A stretch of 64,000 nucleotides of DNA, from contig CAMDAD010000001.1 in the NCBI GenBank assembly GCA_945888515.1, forward strand, positions 62,001 to 126,000. The letters are read 5' to 3'. The position numbers were made by a program, and so were the translations under genes. Below, in pieces: positions 1 through 6,875 of the stretch. The stretch is from Akkermansia muciniphila. Lineage in GTDB: Bacteria; Verrucomicrobiota; Verrucomicrobiia; Verrucomicrobiales; Akkermansiaceae. The notes beneath the pieces are model-generated. The model was not told the origin of the DNA. It was given only the letters and a program-made list of their open reading frames with translations, and did not search any database. Each line of letters begins with the position of its first letter. Within the stretch, counting starts at the first letter, position 1.

Positions 1-320
1 TAGCTCAGGTCAGGTTCAAAGTGTTCGTCCAGTGGAGTGGGGACGCAGAGGATGATAGCGTCGCAGTCCCTAACACGTGAAAAGTCGCTGGTCGCATCCA
101 GCTTCCCAGATGAGCGGACTTGTGCGACCTGATCGGAGGGGATGTGTTTGATGTAACTCCGTCCAGCATAAAGGTGGTCAATCTTCGAGGAATCGATGTC
201 GATACCGATTGCCTGAAAACCAGCACGAGCATAGGCTAGGACAAGAGGTAGTCCAACGTAACCGAGACCGACGACGCCAATTACAGAGGATTTATTGTGG
301 ATGCGTGTAAGTGGAGACAT
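1..320 (-). CDS. Nucleotide-sugar dehydrogenase, N-terminal part (cut by window edge)
   Basis: Read on the minus strand from ATG at 320, the frame stays open to the window edge, so only about 106 N-terminal residues are present. It has the Rossmann dinucleotide fold of the UDP-sugar dehydrogenases (GVVGLGYVGLPL near residues 14-25, then an acidic strand end GIDID) and a later ILCVPTPL strand. The spelling is closest to the WbpA / UDP-N-acetyl-sugar 6-dehydrogenase branch rather than the ugd at 16245-17627. The enzyme would oxidise a UDP-sugar C6 to a uronic acid for surface polysaccharide. A JUMPstart-like leader lies upstream at 548-720, which fits a polysaccharide gene. The exact substrate cannot be told from this fragment. 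Confidence 0.85.
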   Translation of the reverse strand, partial: MSPLTRIHNKSSVIGVVGLGYVGLPLVLAYARAGFQAIGIDIDSSKIDHLYAGRSYIKHIPSDQVAQVRSSGKLDATSDFSRVRDCDAIILCVPTPLDEHFEPDLS

Positions 321-547
321 GATGGGTAATAGTAAGAAAAAAACTTTTAGACAGTATTACGTTATACAGAAGGCTATGTGGTTAACCTACACCACATCGT
401 CGCGTGTAGATTAAGAAAATCAATCGCGGAAAGCCCGTTATGACCTGTGATTCTACTTCGCTTTTAGCTACGAAGGGACGCCTTACTGCTTTGCTAAATC
501 TACGAATTACTAGGGAGTGAAAAGCCTATAACGTTATCAATTAAAAT
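321..547. other. Non-coding 5' region of the dehydrogenase
   Basis: An AT-rich stretch of about 230 bases between the start codon at 320 and the leader repeat. No convincing gene was seen on either strand. It probably holds the 5' untranslated region downstream of the ops-like site at 555-565. Confidence 0.4.
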
Positions 548-554
548 TTTCTCT

Positions 555-565
555 ACGCTGCCGCT
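555..565 (-). promoter_or_regulatory. ops-like element, degenerate (copy A)
   Basis: The minus strand reads AGCGGCAGCGT, two mismatches from the ops core GGCGGTAGCGT, preceded by CCAAG as in the copy at 20637. It lies 235 nt upstream of the dehydrogenase start at 320. It may recruit an RfaH-like NusG paralog, but the mismatches fall in conserved positions, so activity is uncertain. Confidence 0.45.
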
Positions 566-669
566 CTTGGTCGATTTTGCGAGTCAAAAGCAAAAAACCT
601 TTCGTGACGTGGCTTCTGTCGTAAGGTGCGGGTGAGGCACGAGAGAAGAAAAGCAGATTTGCGTGAAAA

Positions 670-687
670 GTTCAATTTAAAATGAAC
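670..687. promoter_or_regulatory. Inverted repeat GTTCA-N8-TGAAC (copy A)
   Basis: The dyad GTTCAATTTAAAATGAAC has 5-bp perfect arms. It is conserved at 9408-9425, and with 8-bp arms at 20763-20786, always 105-119 bp upstream of an ops-like site. It is a candidate operator or promoter element; its protein partner is unknown. Confidence 0.4.
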
Positions 688-746
688 AAAAATGAAAAAG
701 ATGTGGAGGCGTCACTGGTTCTTTGACTGGAAAGCTGAGAAACTGG

Positions 747-816
747 CCTCTGACCTCTGACCTCTGACCTCTGACCTCTGAGCTCTGACTCCTGATTGAT
801 GATTTTGGATTTTCGA
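747..816. repeat. Heptamer tract 1 (CCTCTGA x5 plus degenerate heptads)
   Basis: Five perfect CCTCTGA units (747-781) pass without a phase break into GCTCTGA, CTCCTGA, TTGATGA, TTTTGGA and TTTTCGA, that is ten NNNNNGA heptads. The period-7 pattern is thus longer than the perfect tract. The orientation is opposite to most other tracts in the island and matches the tract beside leader copy B. Confidence 0.85.
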
Positions 817-838
817 ATGGGGAAGGGTGATTTCTGGT

Positions 839-892
839 AGGGACGATCACGCCGTGGATGTCCTGCAGGCGCAAGTGTGGATCACGCGACAT
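839..892 (-). pseudogene. hepT: HepT (HEPN) toxin remnant, first ~18 codons
   Basis: An ATG at 892 overlaps the mntA stop by 11 bp, the same overlap seen for the mntA-hepT pairs at 4789/4799 and 5551/5561. The predicted residues MSRDPHLRLQDIH look like a HepT N-terminus, after which HEPN similarity stops. The rest of the HEPN domain, including the RX4-6H RNase motif, is missing. The cut coincides with a short dispersed repeat (839-864, related to 1254-1280) and lies near heptamer tract 1. The upstream mntA has therefore lost its partner. Confidence 0.6.
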
Positions 893-1178
893 GCAACAAG
901 TCGGGCTGGATGGCATCGAGAAAGCGCGGTTTGCAGGCGCTGCGCGATAGCAAGTCGACCTTGGTTCCGAGACGGTCTTCGAGTTCGAACTTCAATCCCA
1001 TGAAGTTGTCGAATCCCGGAGGGGATGTAAACTCAACCAACAGGTCGATGTCACTGTCGGGACGGGAATCGCCGCGCGCATGAGAACCAAAGATCCAAAG
1101 GTTCTTGACGCCATGTTTTTGGATGACAGGCCATAAGTTCCTGAGGTCTCGGGCAAGATCTTTTGGTTCTGTTTTCAT
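882..1178 (-). CDS. mntA: MntA-type minimal nucleotidyltransferase antitoxin
   Basis: A 98-residue MNT protein. It shows the nucleotidyltransferase signature GS at residues 31-32 followed by the metal-binding DSDID at 41-45, and a third acidic strand near VDLLS. MntA antitoxins are known to AMPylate a tyrosine next to the active site of HEPN-type HepT toxins and silence their RNase activity. The start is ATG 1178. The stop overlaps the ATG of a truncated hepT by 11 bp, so this is an orphaned antitoxin. Confidence 0.85.
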   Translation of the reverse strand: MKTEPKDLARDLRNLWPVIQKHGVKNLWIFGSHARGDSRPDSDIDLLVEFTSPPGFDNFMGLKFELEDRLGTKVDLLSRSACKPRFLDAIQPDLLHVA

Positions 1179-1505
1179 GAATTGAAGTTATGGGCCGTGA
1201 GGAGAGTTTGCAATAGAGGAAGTGGGAAGGAGGAGGAAGGGGAAGGAGTCCGGGTAGGGATGATCCCTCCGTGGACGTCCGTGGTTCTTAGCGGATGGGG
1301 AATCGCAACGTAAGAGAAAGATTTAGCCTCCTACGTCGCTTCGCTTCCACCTTCGCCAGAGGCTATGGCGGACTCGATGAAGGGCTTGCGCGGCGGAAGA
1401 AGGTATCTTGGGCGGACCGAGCCGAGTTTGATTCGGGTTCGCCTCACGCACCCTCAGGGCTTCGCCCCAAGTCCAAAACGACTACAGGCCTTCGTCGTTT
1501 TTGCC
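1179..1505. other. Gene-free stretch with dispersed repeat fragments
   Basis: No supported gene. At 1254-1280 a segment reading GTAGGGATGATCCCTCCGTGG resembles 839-864, with about 22 of 27 positions shared. Around 1320-1400 lies GC-rich sequence with the look of a degenerate dispersed repeat. Confidence 0.4.
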
Positions 1506-1838
1506 CTACCCGATGGCTGATTCCGCATCTTGGCAAGAAGGATTGCGAAGGCGATGGTCCAATGCGTGTTCGAAGCTGACGAGTTCGCGGATCAGGGCGT
1601 TATATCTGCTGTGCGCCTGTTTGCCCTCGGACGAGAGAAGATGATAGAGATCGAGTTCGGCATGGATGTCGTGCTCCGTTGAAGCTTCGAGGAATCCCGC
1701 GCGCGCCAGACGCCGCCGCGCCATACGCACGAGGCATGAGCCGATGGTGTGGCGCTTGTCATGATAATCACGCAAACCCTCCCCGATGCGTTCCGCACCA
1801 GGTAAGCCCGCGATGAGTTGCTGATGGAATCGATTCAT
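1506..1838 (-). CDS. Small hypothetical partner of a DUF6036-like nucleotidyltransferase
   Basis: A 110-residue, mostly helical, Arg/His-rich protein that I do not recognise. Its ATG at 1838 overlaps the stop of the upstream nucleotidyltransferase as ATGA, so the two are translationally coupled. The arrangement (nucleotidyltransferase first, small protein second) resembles the other two-gene modules of this island. By position it could be the toxin or antitoxin partner. No RX4-6H HEPN motif is obvious, though RYNALIRELVSFEHALDH carries Arg and His residues in a helical setting. Confidence 0.6.
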   Translation of the reverse strand: MNRFHQQLIAGLPGAERIGEGLRDYHDKRHTIGSCLVRMARRRLARAGFLEASTEHDIHAELDLYHLLSSEGKQAHSRYNALIRELVSFEHALDHRLRNPSCQDAESAIG

Positions 1839-2362
1839 GTCCCGGCGCCGCAGAAGATTTCAACGACATCACGGAAACTCTGCGGATCAAGCGCAGGGTA
1901 GCGGATGAGCAAGGGTTCGATTTGATCGAACAGCCCGAGAAGCGTCTTTTTCCGGATCAGGCCATCACGAAGCATGGCATCCACATCCGCCAGATCACGG
2001 GAGTGTCCACGCTCCAGTTTGGAGAGCGCCTGGCTGTAGGGATCGTAGTGGGAAAAGTCGACTTGGCCATGGCGGGCGATAAAAAGGCTTCTTTCCCGCC
2101 AGTTGGGTAGCTCGGGAATGAAATCGGAGGGGCAGGCCAGCTCGATGTTCAATGAGAGTTCATTTTTGATTATGGCGATTGACTCGAAATAGCCGGATGG
2201 TTCCGGATCGGCTTTCATGTCCACATCCACAGTCATGGGTCTCCACCCGTGCAGGAGAGCGGTCGCGCCACCGGTAAGGTAGATGTGGCCGGTTCCAGTG
2301 GTTCTTCGACCCATAGCGACCATGAAGTCGTTAAGGCGGGCGATATCAACAGGAGGTCGCAT
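1835..2362 (-). CDS. DUF6036/AbiEii-like nucleotidyltransferase
   Basis: 175 residues. The motif YLTGGATALLHGW (about residues 28-40) followed by TVDVDMK is the GG...DxD signature of DUF6036/AbiEii-like nucleotidyltransferases. Proteins of this group act in two-gene toxin-antitoxin or abortive-infection modules and modify RNA or protein by nucleotide transfer; the target here is unknown. The start is ATG 2362 with no visible Shine-Dalgarno site. A 17-unit heptamer tract lies 33 bp upstream. It is coupled to the downstream small gene by an ATGA overlap. Confidence 0.75.
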   Translation of the reverse strand: MRPPVDIARLNDFMVAMGRRTTGTGHIYLTGGATALLHGWRPMTVDVDMKADPEPSGYFESIAIIKNELSLNIELACPSDFIPELPNWRERSLFIARHGQVDFSHYDPYSQALSKLERGHSRDLADVDAMLRDGLIRKKTLLGLFDQIEPLLIRYPALDPQSFRDVVEIFCGAGT

Positions 2363-2395
2363 GGGAAACGGGGATCGGAAATGAAGAGGAGAATT

Positions 2396-2514
2396 TCGGA
2401 GGACGGGAGTCGGAGGTCAGAGGACGGAGGTCAGAGGACGGAGGTCAGAGGTCAGAGGTCAGAGGTCAGAGGTCAGAGGTCAGAGGTCAGAGGTCAGAGG
2501 TCAGAGGTCAGAGA
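2396..2514. repeat. Heptamer tract 2, 17 units
   Basis: 17 heptads on the plus strand. The first part mixes TCGGAGG, ACGGAGG and TCAGAGG; the second part is an unbroken run of TCAGAGG from 2445 to 2507, ending TCAGAGA. The stop codon and last codons of the nucleotidyltransferase at 2501-3070 lie inside the tract, so the repeat starts in coding sequence and fills the whole gap to the next module. Confidence 0.9.
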
Positions 2515-3070
2515 TGATATTTCTGACGAAAGGAATGGCGCGTTGGAAAGCTTCCTTTAGTTCAGGGATGTCTTGAGGTATTTTTACCGAGACAAATGCA
2601 GTTTCGATCTCAGTGATTGTGACTTTATCAGTGTTTGCTAGGAACCGGATATCCTCCATGTCCAGTTCATCGTTGCCTCGCATCATCTTGGTGAGGATAA
2701 GGTCGATGACGTGGGGACGGAACAATTTCAAGAAGCGGGTTTCAATGGAATGGATGGGAACGATGTTCCGTTCCCAATCGGGACGAAGGAAGACCTGGTC
2801 TTCAGCGAAGAGATGCGTGATGTAGAGACCTTTGGGGGAGAGGATCTGATTCGTCCGTTCAATGGCATCCCAAAATTGTGCGTCATTGGTGAGTGATGGG
2901 AGTTGAGAGAGACTGATGATGGCGTCCACGTCCTGAGTGGATTGGAATGCTGCCGGTGGTTGATCAAAGCCAAGACATAAGGCGGATCGACCGTAGAGCA
3001 CCAAAGGAACCTCATGATCGAGTTCTTGGTCGAGGGTGAGAAGGATTTCTGCCGGATTGTTGGGTATCAT
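2501..3070 (-). CDS. DUF6036-like nucleotidyltransferase
   Basis: 189 residues from ATG 3070. This start is preferred over GTG 3088 because it makes an ATGA overlap with the preceding gene. The motifs LVLYGRSALCLGF and, later, STQDVDAII give the G-S...DVD pattern of nucleotidyltransferase-fold proteins of the AbiEii/DUF6036 type. A helical C-terminal region follows. The last four residues (ISDL) and the stop are encoded by the edge of heptamer tract 2, so the natural C-terminus may have been replaced or trimmed. It is the second gene of a two-gene module with 3067-3618. Confidence 0.7.
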   Translation of the reverse strand: MIPNNPAEILLTLDQELDHEVPLVLYGRSALCLGFDQPPAAFQSTQDVDAIISLSQLPSLTNDAQFWDAIERTNQILSPKGLYITHLFAEDQVFLRPDWERNIVPIHSIETRFLKLFRPHVIDLILTKMMRGNDELDMEDIRFLANTDKVTITEIETAFVSVKIPQDIPELKEAFQRAIPFVRNIISDL

Positions 3071-3618
3071 GACGTTGGGCGTATCCACTGTGAGCGGTTT
3101 GCACGACCCGTGCGATCAAGACCGGACATCGCGACAAAGCGCGAGGGATGGGGTAATACATCAGGTGGAGTGAACTGTGATTGGGGCAGATGCTCGAGCA
3201 ATGTTGACCAAAACAGGTTGTTGGGTTCCACCTTGGAAGCGCACTCGGCAATATAACGAACCACTAATTCACATCGCTCATGGCGTGCGAGTCGATAGAT
3301 ATCAAGGGGCGAAATGTTTTCCGCACCTAGCATGGCTGCTGCCATTCGGAGACGAGTAAGCGAGTAGGGGAGAGCTGGAGACATCAGGGCGATGGCCAGT
3401 TCTTCGTTTGTAAAAAACTTGGGATCATAAGCCGTTATGGCTGATTTTGCATAGGGATCATCTTCGGATCGATGGGTTTGTCCGAAATAACGAAGACCTC
3501 TGGTAATGGCGATTTCCTCGAGATCTTCCGGTGAGCTTACACCAAGGCGTTTCGCTTTCTGCAGGAGAGGCGAAAGGTGAGTGCTGGTGCCGAGACGATT
3601 TGCGAGAGTGGGGGGCAC
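3067..3618 (-). CDS. Hypothetical partner of nucleotidyltransferase
   Basis: 183 residues starting with GTG at 3618; its TGA overlaps the next ATG (ATGA). The fold looks all-helical. There are no membrane segments and no motif I recognise. Co-translation with a nucleotidyltransferase suggests it is the cognate antitoxin or toxin of that module. The function is not assigned. Confidence 0.6.
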   Translation of the reverse strand: MPPTLANRLGTSTHLSPLLQKAKRLGVSSPEDLEEIAITRGLRYFGQTHRSEDDPYAKSAITAYDPKFFTNEELAIALMSPALPYSLTRLRMAAAMLGAENISPLDIYRLARHERCELVVRYIAECASKVEPNNLFWSTLLEHLPQSQFTPPDVLPHPSRFVAMSGLDRTGRANRSQWIRPTS

Positions 3619-3676
3619 GGGGTAAATGCTGAAAAGCTGAAATGAAGAGGAAGATGAAGAGGGAGAGGTCTAAAAG

Positions 3677-3745
3677 TCGAAGGTCGGAGGTCGGATTGAG
3701 GATTTTTGATTTGAAGAAGGGTAGGGCGCGATCCAGCTCGTGGCC
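3677..3745. repeat. Composite element: heptads plus GAAGAAGGGTAGGGCGCGATCC segment
   Basis: Heptads TCGAAGG, TCGGAGG, TCGGATT, GAGGATT and TTTGATT run into a ~35-bp segment (AGAAGGGTAGGGCGCGATCC and flanks) that recurs at about 5932-5968 with one base difference near its end. The two copies form a second dispersed repeat family of the island. No gene was seen between 3619 and 3880. Confidence 0.65.
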
Positions 3746-3880
3746 CCAGCTTTCCGGACGATGCGGGGAAACCCGTGAATCAGCGCCGTGGGGTGCACTT
3801 CGGCTCCCTGTCATCGGCACCAAATGCGTCCTGCGAGGCGGAGCGTGCTGAGAGCGAGGGCTTTCATGGTTCGCGGGTTC

Positions 3881-4312
3881 TCAAAGATAACGTGACTTGA
3901 ACTCGCGGACGAGGAAGACCGCCTCACCTAGCGCCGCGTTGGTCTTGCGGAAGCGGAGGAGCTGGTCGGGCAAATCTGGATCGGTGTCCGCGCGCCGTGC
4001 GAAGCGGGCCACACATCTATCATACAGTTGGCGGTCGTATCGGTTTTGCTCCTCGATGGCGCGTAATGCTTCGGAATCGGGTTGGGTGGCATTGCTGGGA
4101 TGGCGTCCGACTTTTCTCCTGAGATAATAGGGTGTTTTCCAACCGAGATCACGGGCCAAAAGAAGGAGGCCTTCGTCGAAGCGTTCGCTGGGGATGATAG
4201 CGGCTAAGAGCGTTTCGAGATACGCTAGGGCGAGGGTGAAAGTTTTTTCGGTAACCACGCCGTGGTGGAAATCCCCTGCTCCGGCCAACATTTGGGTCAT
4301 GCCATCGGAAAG
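3881..4312 (-). pseudogene. Sulfotransferase C-terminal fragment
   Basis: The 139-codon frame carries DGMTQMLAG, SERFDEGLLLLARDLGW and YLRRKVGRHP, which match the last third of family-2 (galactose-3-O-sulfotransferase-like) sulfotransferases. The frame is closed by a TAG at about 4310, and the PAPS-binding N-terminal part is absent. What remains is about 120 residues of an enzyme normally over 250 long. Such enzymes sulfate glycans, so this is probably debris of a polysaccharide gene stranded inside the toxin-antitoxin island. Confidence 0.55.
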
Positions 4313-4379
4313 CTAGTTGGAAAGGCCGGAGGCGACGTATTAGGCGAAGATGGCGATGCGGCTCGGTGTTTCGTTTCGC

Positions 4380-4799
4380 CTAATCATGATCGGACCAATC
4401 ATTGATCGATTGGGAGAATACCCTGAAATCCTGAATTTTGTGATGGATGATCTCGAATACCCGGTGCCAGTCCACATGATCGTAGGCGTGGACAGAGAGA
4501 TTTCGGAAACCGACTGCCTTGCGAAGCGCGATTCCTACGCTTTCCGGGATGATACTTTGCGCAACAAGCGAGGTGAACACCTCGCCCATGGTTTGAGGTG
4601 GCGGCGCATCGAGGTCGGCGAGGACATGGGCGCCGATGTCCACACATAGTTGGACTGCGCGTTCGAGATTGACGCTGAGAATGTCCTGAAGATCGATGTT
4701 GGATACCAGTTCGTCGACGGTGGGGGGCCGTTTGGCCTCGATCCGTAGGACGCAGCGGGTGAGAGAGTCGAGTTTTCTCGAAATGATGTCACGATCCAT
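4380..4799 (-). CDS. hepT: HepT-like HEPN toxin
   Basis: 139 residues from ATG 4799, a helical HEPN (DUF86-type) protein. The RNase motif RX4H is present as R99-N-L-S-V-H104 followed by AYD, the Tyr being the residue known to be AMPylated by MntA. The start overlaps the mntA stop by 11 bp, so the order is antitoxin then toxin. It looks complete. HepT toxins cleave tRNA or mRNA when unmodified. Confidence 0.85.
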   Translation of the reverse strand: MDRDIISRKLDSLTRCVLRIEAKRPPTVDELVSNIDLQDILSVNLERAVQLCVDIGAHVLADLDAPPPQTMGEVFTSLVAQSIIPESVGIALRKAVGFRNLSVHAYDHVDWHRVFEIIHHKIQDFRVFSQSINDWSDHD

Positions 4800-5298
4800 G
4801 AAGCGTGCTGGTGAAGCGTTTGAGACGGGTGGCGAACATGGCATTCAGGGCGGGCTCGAAGTCTTCTTGCCAGGCGAGCAGTCGCTCGGTCAGGGTGCCG
4901 ATGATTCCGGGGCGCTTGGAGAAGAGAATCTTGCCGGAGCGGAGGATTTGCCTGAGCAAAGCTCCATCGGACGAAGACAGATCGACGAGATCGACAGGCC
5001 GGCCCGTGGCGAGGGCGATTTGGTCCGAAAGGCCCTGGACTGCTTGATGATCGAGCGGATGCCTTGGATAGACGGCCACATCGATGTCGCTATCCGGTTT
5101 GGCATTTCCTGAAACCGTGGAGCCGAAGACCATTGCCAGTTCGAGATCCGGATTATTGGCGAGAAATGCGAGATCGTCCTTCATGCCTTGGAATGATGAT
5201 ACGCCGAGCCTCACCGGATCGTCGAGGTGTTCCTCGGCGATGCGTTCCGCACAGCGCGGGATGATGGCCGCCTTGTTGATGGAAATGTCGTCGTTCAT
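4789..5298 (-). CDS. mntA: MntA antitoxin with a HepT N-terminal stub fused in front (chimera)
   Basis: From ATG 5298 the protein is 169 residues. Residues 1 to about 38 (MNDDISINKAAIIPRC and following) look like the start of a HepT protein, not an MNT protein. The MNT domain follows, with GS at about 59-60 and DSDID after it. ATG 5184 (MKDDLAF) would give a normal-sized MntA of about 131 residues. The stub is in frame, so either a fusion or the short form may be made. I infer that two mntA-hepT modules recombined, leaving the head of one hepT joined to the next mntA. The partner hepT at 4380-4799 is intact. Confidence 0.7.
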   Translation of the reverse strand: MNDDISINKAAIIPRCAERIAEEHLDDPVRLGVSSFQGMKDDLAFLANNPDLELAMVFGSTVSGNAKPDSDIDVAVYPRHPLDHQAVQGLSDQIALATGRPVDLVDLSSSDGALLRQILRSGKILFSKRPGIIGTLTERLLAWQEDFEPALNAMFATRLKRFTSTLHGS

Positions 5299-5440
5299 CG
5301 GGCGAGGACCGGGTGCCTTTCTTCCTTGATGCGGCGTAGTCGGAGAGTGTGCGCATCTCGCACTCGCGGACGGCGGGAAGGTCATCGACGAGCAAGCGTT
5401 CGCCCGTGCGGAGAGTTTCCTTGGCTATGACGGTGGATTG
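5295..5440 (-). pseudogene. mntA: MntA C-terminal remnant with a one-base deletion
   Basis: The frame TVIAKETLRTGERLLVDD...FEM-like RTLSDY matches the tail of MntA proteins. After DYA the frame continues wrongly, but shifting by one base gives RIKEERHPVLAR and a TGA that overlaps the ATG at 5298 as ATGA. The simplest reading is one lost C. The N-terminal nucleotidyltransferase core is missing, cut exactly at heptamer tract 5440-5467. Confidence 0.6.
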
Positions 5441-5467
5441 CGGAGGTCGGAGGTCGGAGGTCGGAGA
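5440..5467. repeat. Heptamer tract 4, 4 units
   Basis: GCGGAGG, TCGGAGG, TCGGAGG, TCGGAGA. It is the junction between two broken genes: the hepT head at 5468-5561 on one side and the mntA tail at 5295-5440 on the other. Confidence 0.8.
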
Positions 5468-5561
5468 GTAGGATCGCCAAGGTCTTTCCACCCACGAAGC
5501 CATGGATTTCCTGAACCGCAGTAAGAATGTCGTGGCGGAGCGACTGGATTTTATGCTGCAT
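5468..5561 (-). pseudogene. hepT: HepT N-terminal remnant, truncated at heptamer tract
   Basis: From ATG 5561 the residues MQHKIQSLRHDILTAVQEIH and GFVGGKTLAIL match the first helix of HepT/DUF86 proteins. The frame then enters the heptamers (SDLRPPTS) and non-homologous sequence. The RX4-6H motif is lost. The ATG overlaps the mntA stop at 5551 by 11 bp, the usual coupling. Confidence 0.65.
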
Positions 5562-5856
5562 AAATCGATTGCTTGGTTGCGTCGATTTCCTGCTGGAAAA
5601 ATGGATTGTGAATGGCACGAGCGGAGACCAGATCGACTTTGCGACCGAGCAGTAATTCGAGAGCTTCGTTGAAGTCGAAGAATTGCGCGAAGGCGCTTTG
5701 TCCGTGAGAGCGGTCAAAGACGACAAGGAAGTCCACGTCGCTGTGCGGGCCGAAGTTTTTCCCGAGGATGGAGCCAAAGACATGAAGACTCATGACATGG
5801 TGGGCTTTGCAGAGTTTTTGAATCTCGACGAGGTGTTGCTGAAGAAGAGGTTGCAT
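5551..5856 (-). CDS. mntA: MntA-type antitoxin (orphaned)
   Basis: 101 residues from ATG 5856, with the MNT signature GS at 28-29 and DVDF at 40-43. An ATG at 5889 is possible but its extra residues (SDLRAPTS) are heptamer-encoded, so I prefer 5856. The start lies 5 bp downstream of a heptad tract and has no Shine-Dalgarno site. Its hepT partner is truncated at 5468. See the entry at 882 for the family role. Confidence 0.85.
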   Translation of the reverse strand: MQPLLQQHLVEIQKLCKAHHVMSLHVFGSILGKNFGPHSDVDFLVVFDRSHGQSAFAQFFDFNEALELLLGRKVDLVSARAIHNPFFQQEIDATKQSIYAA

Positions 5857-5861
5857 GGAAG

Positions 5862-5970
5862 TCGGAGCTCGGAGGTCGGAGTTCATCAATCGTCAATCGA
5901 TCAGGTGGATTGACGATTGAGGACTTTTGATTTTTGATTTGAAGAAGGGTAGGGCGCGATCCGGCTCGGT
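5862..5970. repeat. Composite element: heptads plus GAAGAAGGGTAGGGCGCGATCC segment, copy 2
   Basis: TCGGAGC, TCGGAGG and TCGGAGT are followed by degenerate heptads (TCATCAA, TCGTCAA, TCGATCA, and later TTTTGAT twice). The same AGAAGGGTAGGGCGCGATCC segment as at 3712-3745 comes next. The 7-base phase holds through most of the degenerate part. Confidence 0.65.
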
Positions 5971-6266
5971 TTGATTCGCGCGCCCCGCATGGCTGGCTCA
6001 ACCCTGCGGAGCACATCGCGTCCGCTCCTGTTCAAAAGGGTTCCGGGCCACGCGCTTTTTGCCGGGAGCGCTGGTGAAAGAGATGTGAACGGGTGGTCTA
6101 ATGAAAGCCGGAACGTCTTTTCTTTGGCTTGATCGTTCGCGTTCCTTTCGCCGGTTCTCCCGGCGGTGGAACCCTACCTTTCGTTCGCTGGTTCCTGCGG
6201 CCCGGGCTTCGCTAGGGCTATGCCAGGCGAGCTGGTGGAACCCTGCCTGATTAGGGCGCTAGCGCC
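5971..6266. other. Gene-free stretch
   Basis: GC-rich sequence with short internal repeats (GGTGGAACCCTACC near 6168 and GGTGGAACCCTGCC near 6234). No coding region was supported on either strand. Confidence 0.4.
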
Positions 6267-6875
6267 TTACTTGAGGGTGCGGATGGCGGATAAGATTTTA
6301 TGCACGACCGCAGGCCAGGTGTCGTTGCGGAGCGAGATTGGATCGGGCTCGGCGTTGGCGTCGTCGAACCAGGCGAGACTTCGGATCACCATCATGAGGC
6401 TGGCGGGGCGATATTTCGCTTGGTAGTGGTCGATCAGGGTTTGGAGGGGTAAGTGATCGAGCAAGGTGGCAAGATCGTAAAAATCTTTTTTGCTGCCGCG
6501 GTTCGAGACGGCATTGAGTTTCATCGCCGCGACGTCTTGGAGTGACCATAATTTGATTCCTTGGATGAGGTCGTCATCGGCAAGCTTGGGGTAAGCATGT
6601 TTGAGAAACTCCACTTTGACGCCGTCGATGAAGAGTTGGAGGGTTCCTTCGGCCAGTCCGGTGATGGATTCAGGGCCGGTGCCAAGTTGGTGCGCCAAGG
6701 TGGCGGGCTCGAAGTGGGTGGTCGTGAAAAAGTCGAGATCGATTGAGAGCCGGTGTCCGAGTCGGAGAGCCAGGGAGGTTCCGCCGGCCAGCGCGAAGCC
6801 TGCGGTCGTGGTTTTTGACTGCAAGTCGGTGAGGACGTTGAGTAGATTCAGAGGAACGGCGGAGGTGTGGAGCAT
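6267..6875 (-). CDS. AbiEii-type nucleotidyltransferase toxin
   Basis: 202 residues from ATG 6875. FALAGGTSLALRLGHR followed by SIDLDFF is the GG(T/A)...DLDF signature of the AbiEii/nucleotidyltransferase family; KKDFYDLATLL is the conserved third motif. AbiEii/MenT proteins block tRNA or other targets by nucleotide transfer. It overlaps the upstream DUF6922-like gene by 28 bp, the usual small partner plus AbiEii order. Confidence 0.85.
   Translation of the reverse strand: MLHTSAVPLNLLNVLTDLQSKTTTAGFALAGGTSLALRLGHRLSIDLDFFTTTHFEPATLAHQLGTGPESITGLAEGTLQLFIDGVKVEFLKHAYPKLADDDLIQGIKLWSLQDVAAMKLNAVSNRGSKKDFYDLATLLDHLPLQTLIDHYQAKYRPASLMMVIRSLAWFDDANAEPDPISLRNDTWPAVVHKILSAIRTLK

Larger units (their letters stand above)
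548..720 (-). repeat. Leader direct repeat, copy A
   Basis: About 173 bp that recur at 9286-9458 in the same orientation with only scattered mismatches. Read on the minus strand it begins with a GTTCA-N8-TGAAC dyad (670-687) and, about 105 bp on, has an ops-like element (555-565). A more diverged relative with the same two landmarks precedes glf at 20637-20786. Both A and B are followed on the plus strand by the same short CGTCACTGGT segment and then by CCTCTGA heptamers, so the full homology reaches about 790. I interpret it as a duplicated polysaccharide-operon leader. Confidence 0.75.

Noticed and set aside
677-916. 79-codon minus-strand frame as a gene
   Set aside because: Only its first part resembles HepT; the rest is heptamer-encoded and leader sequence.
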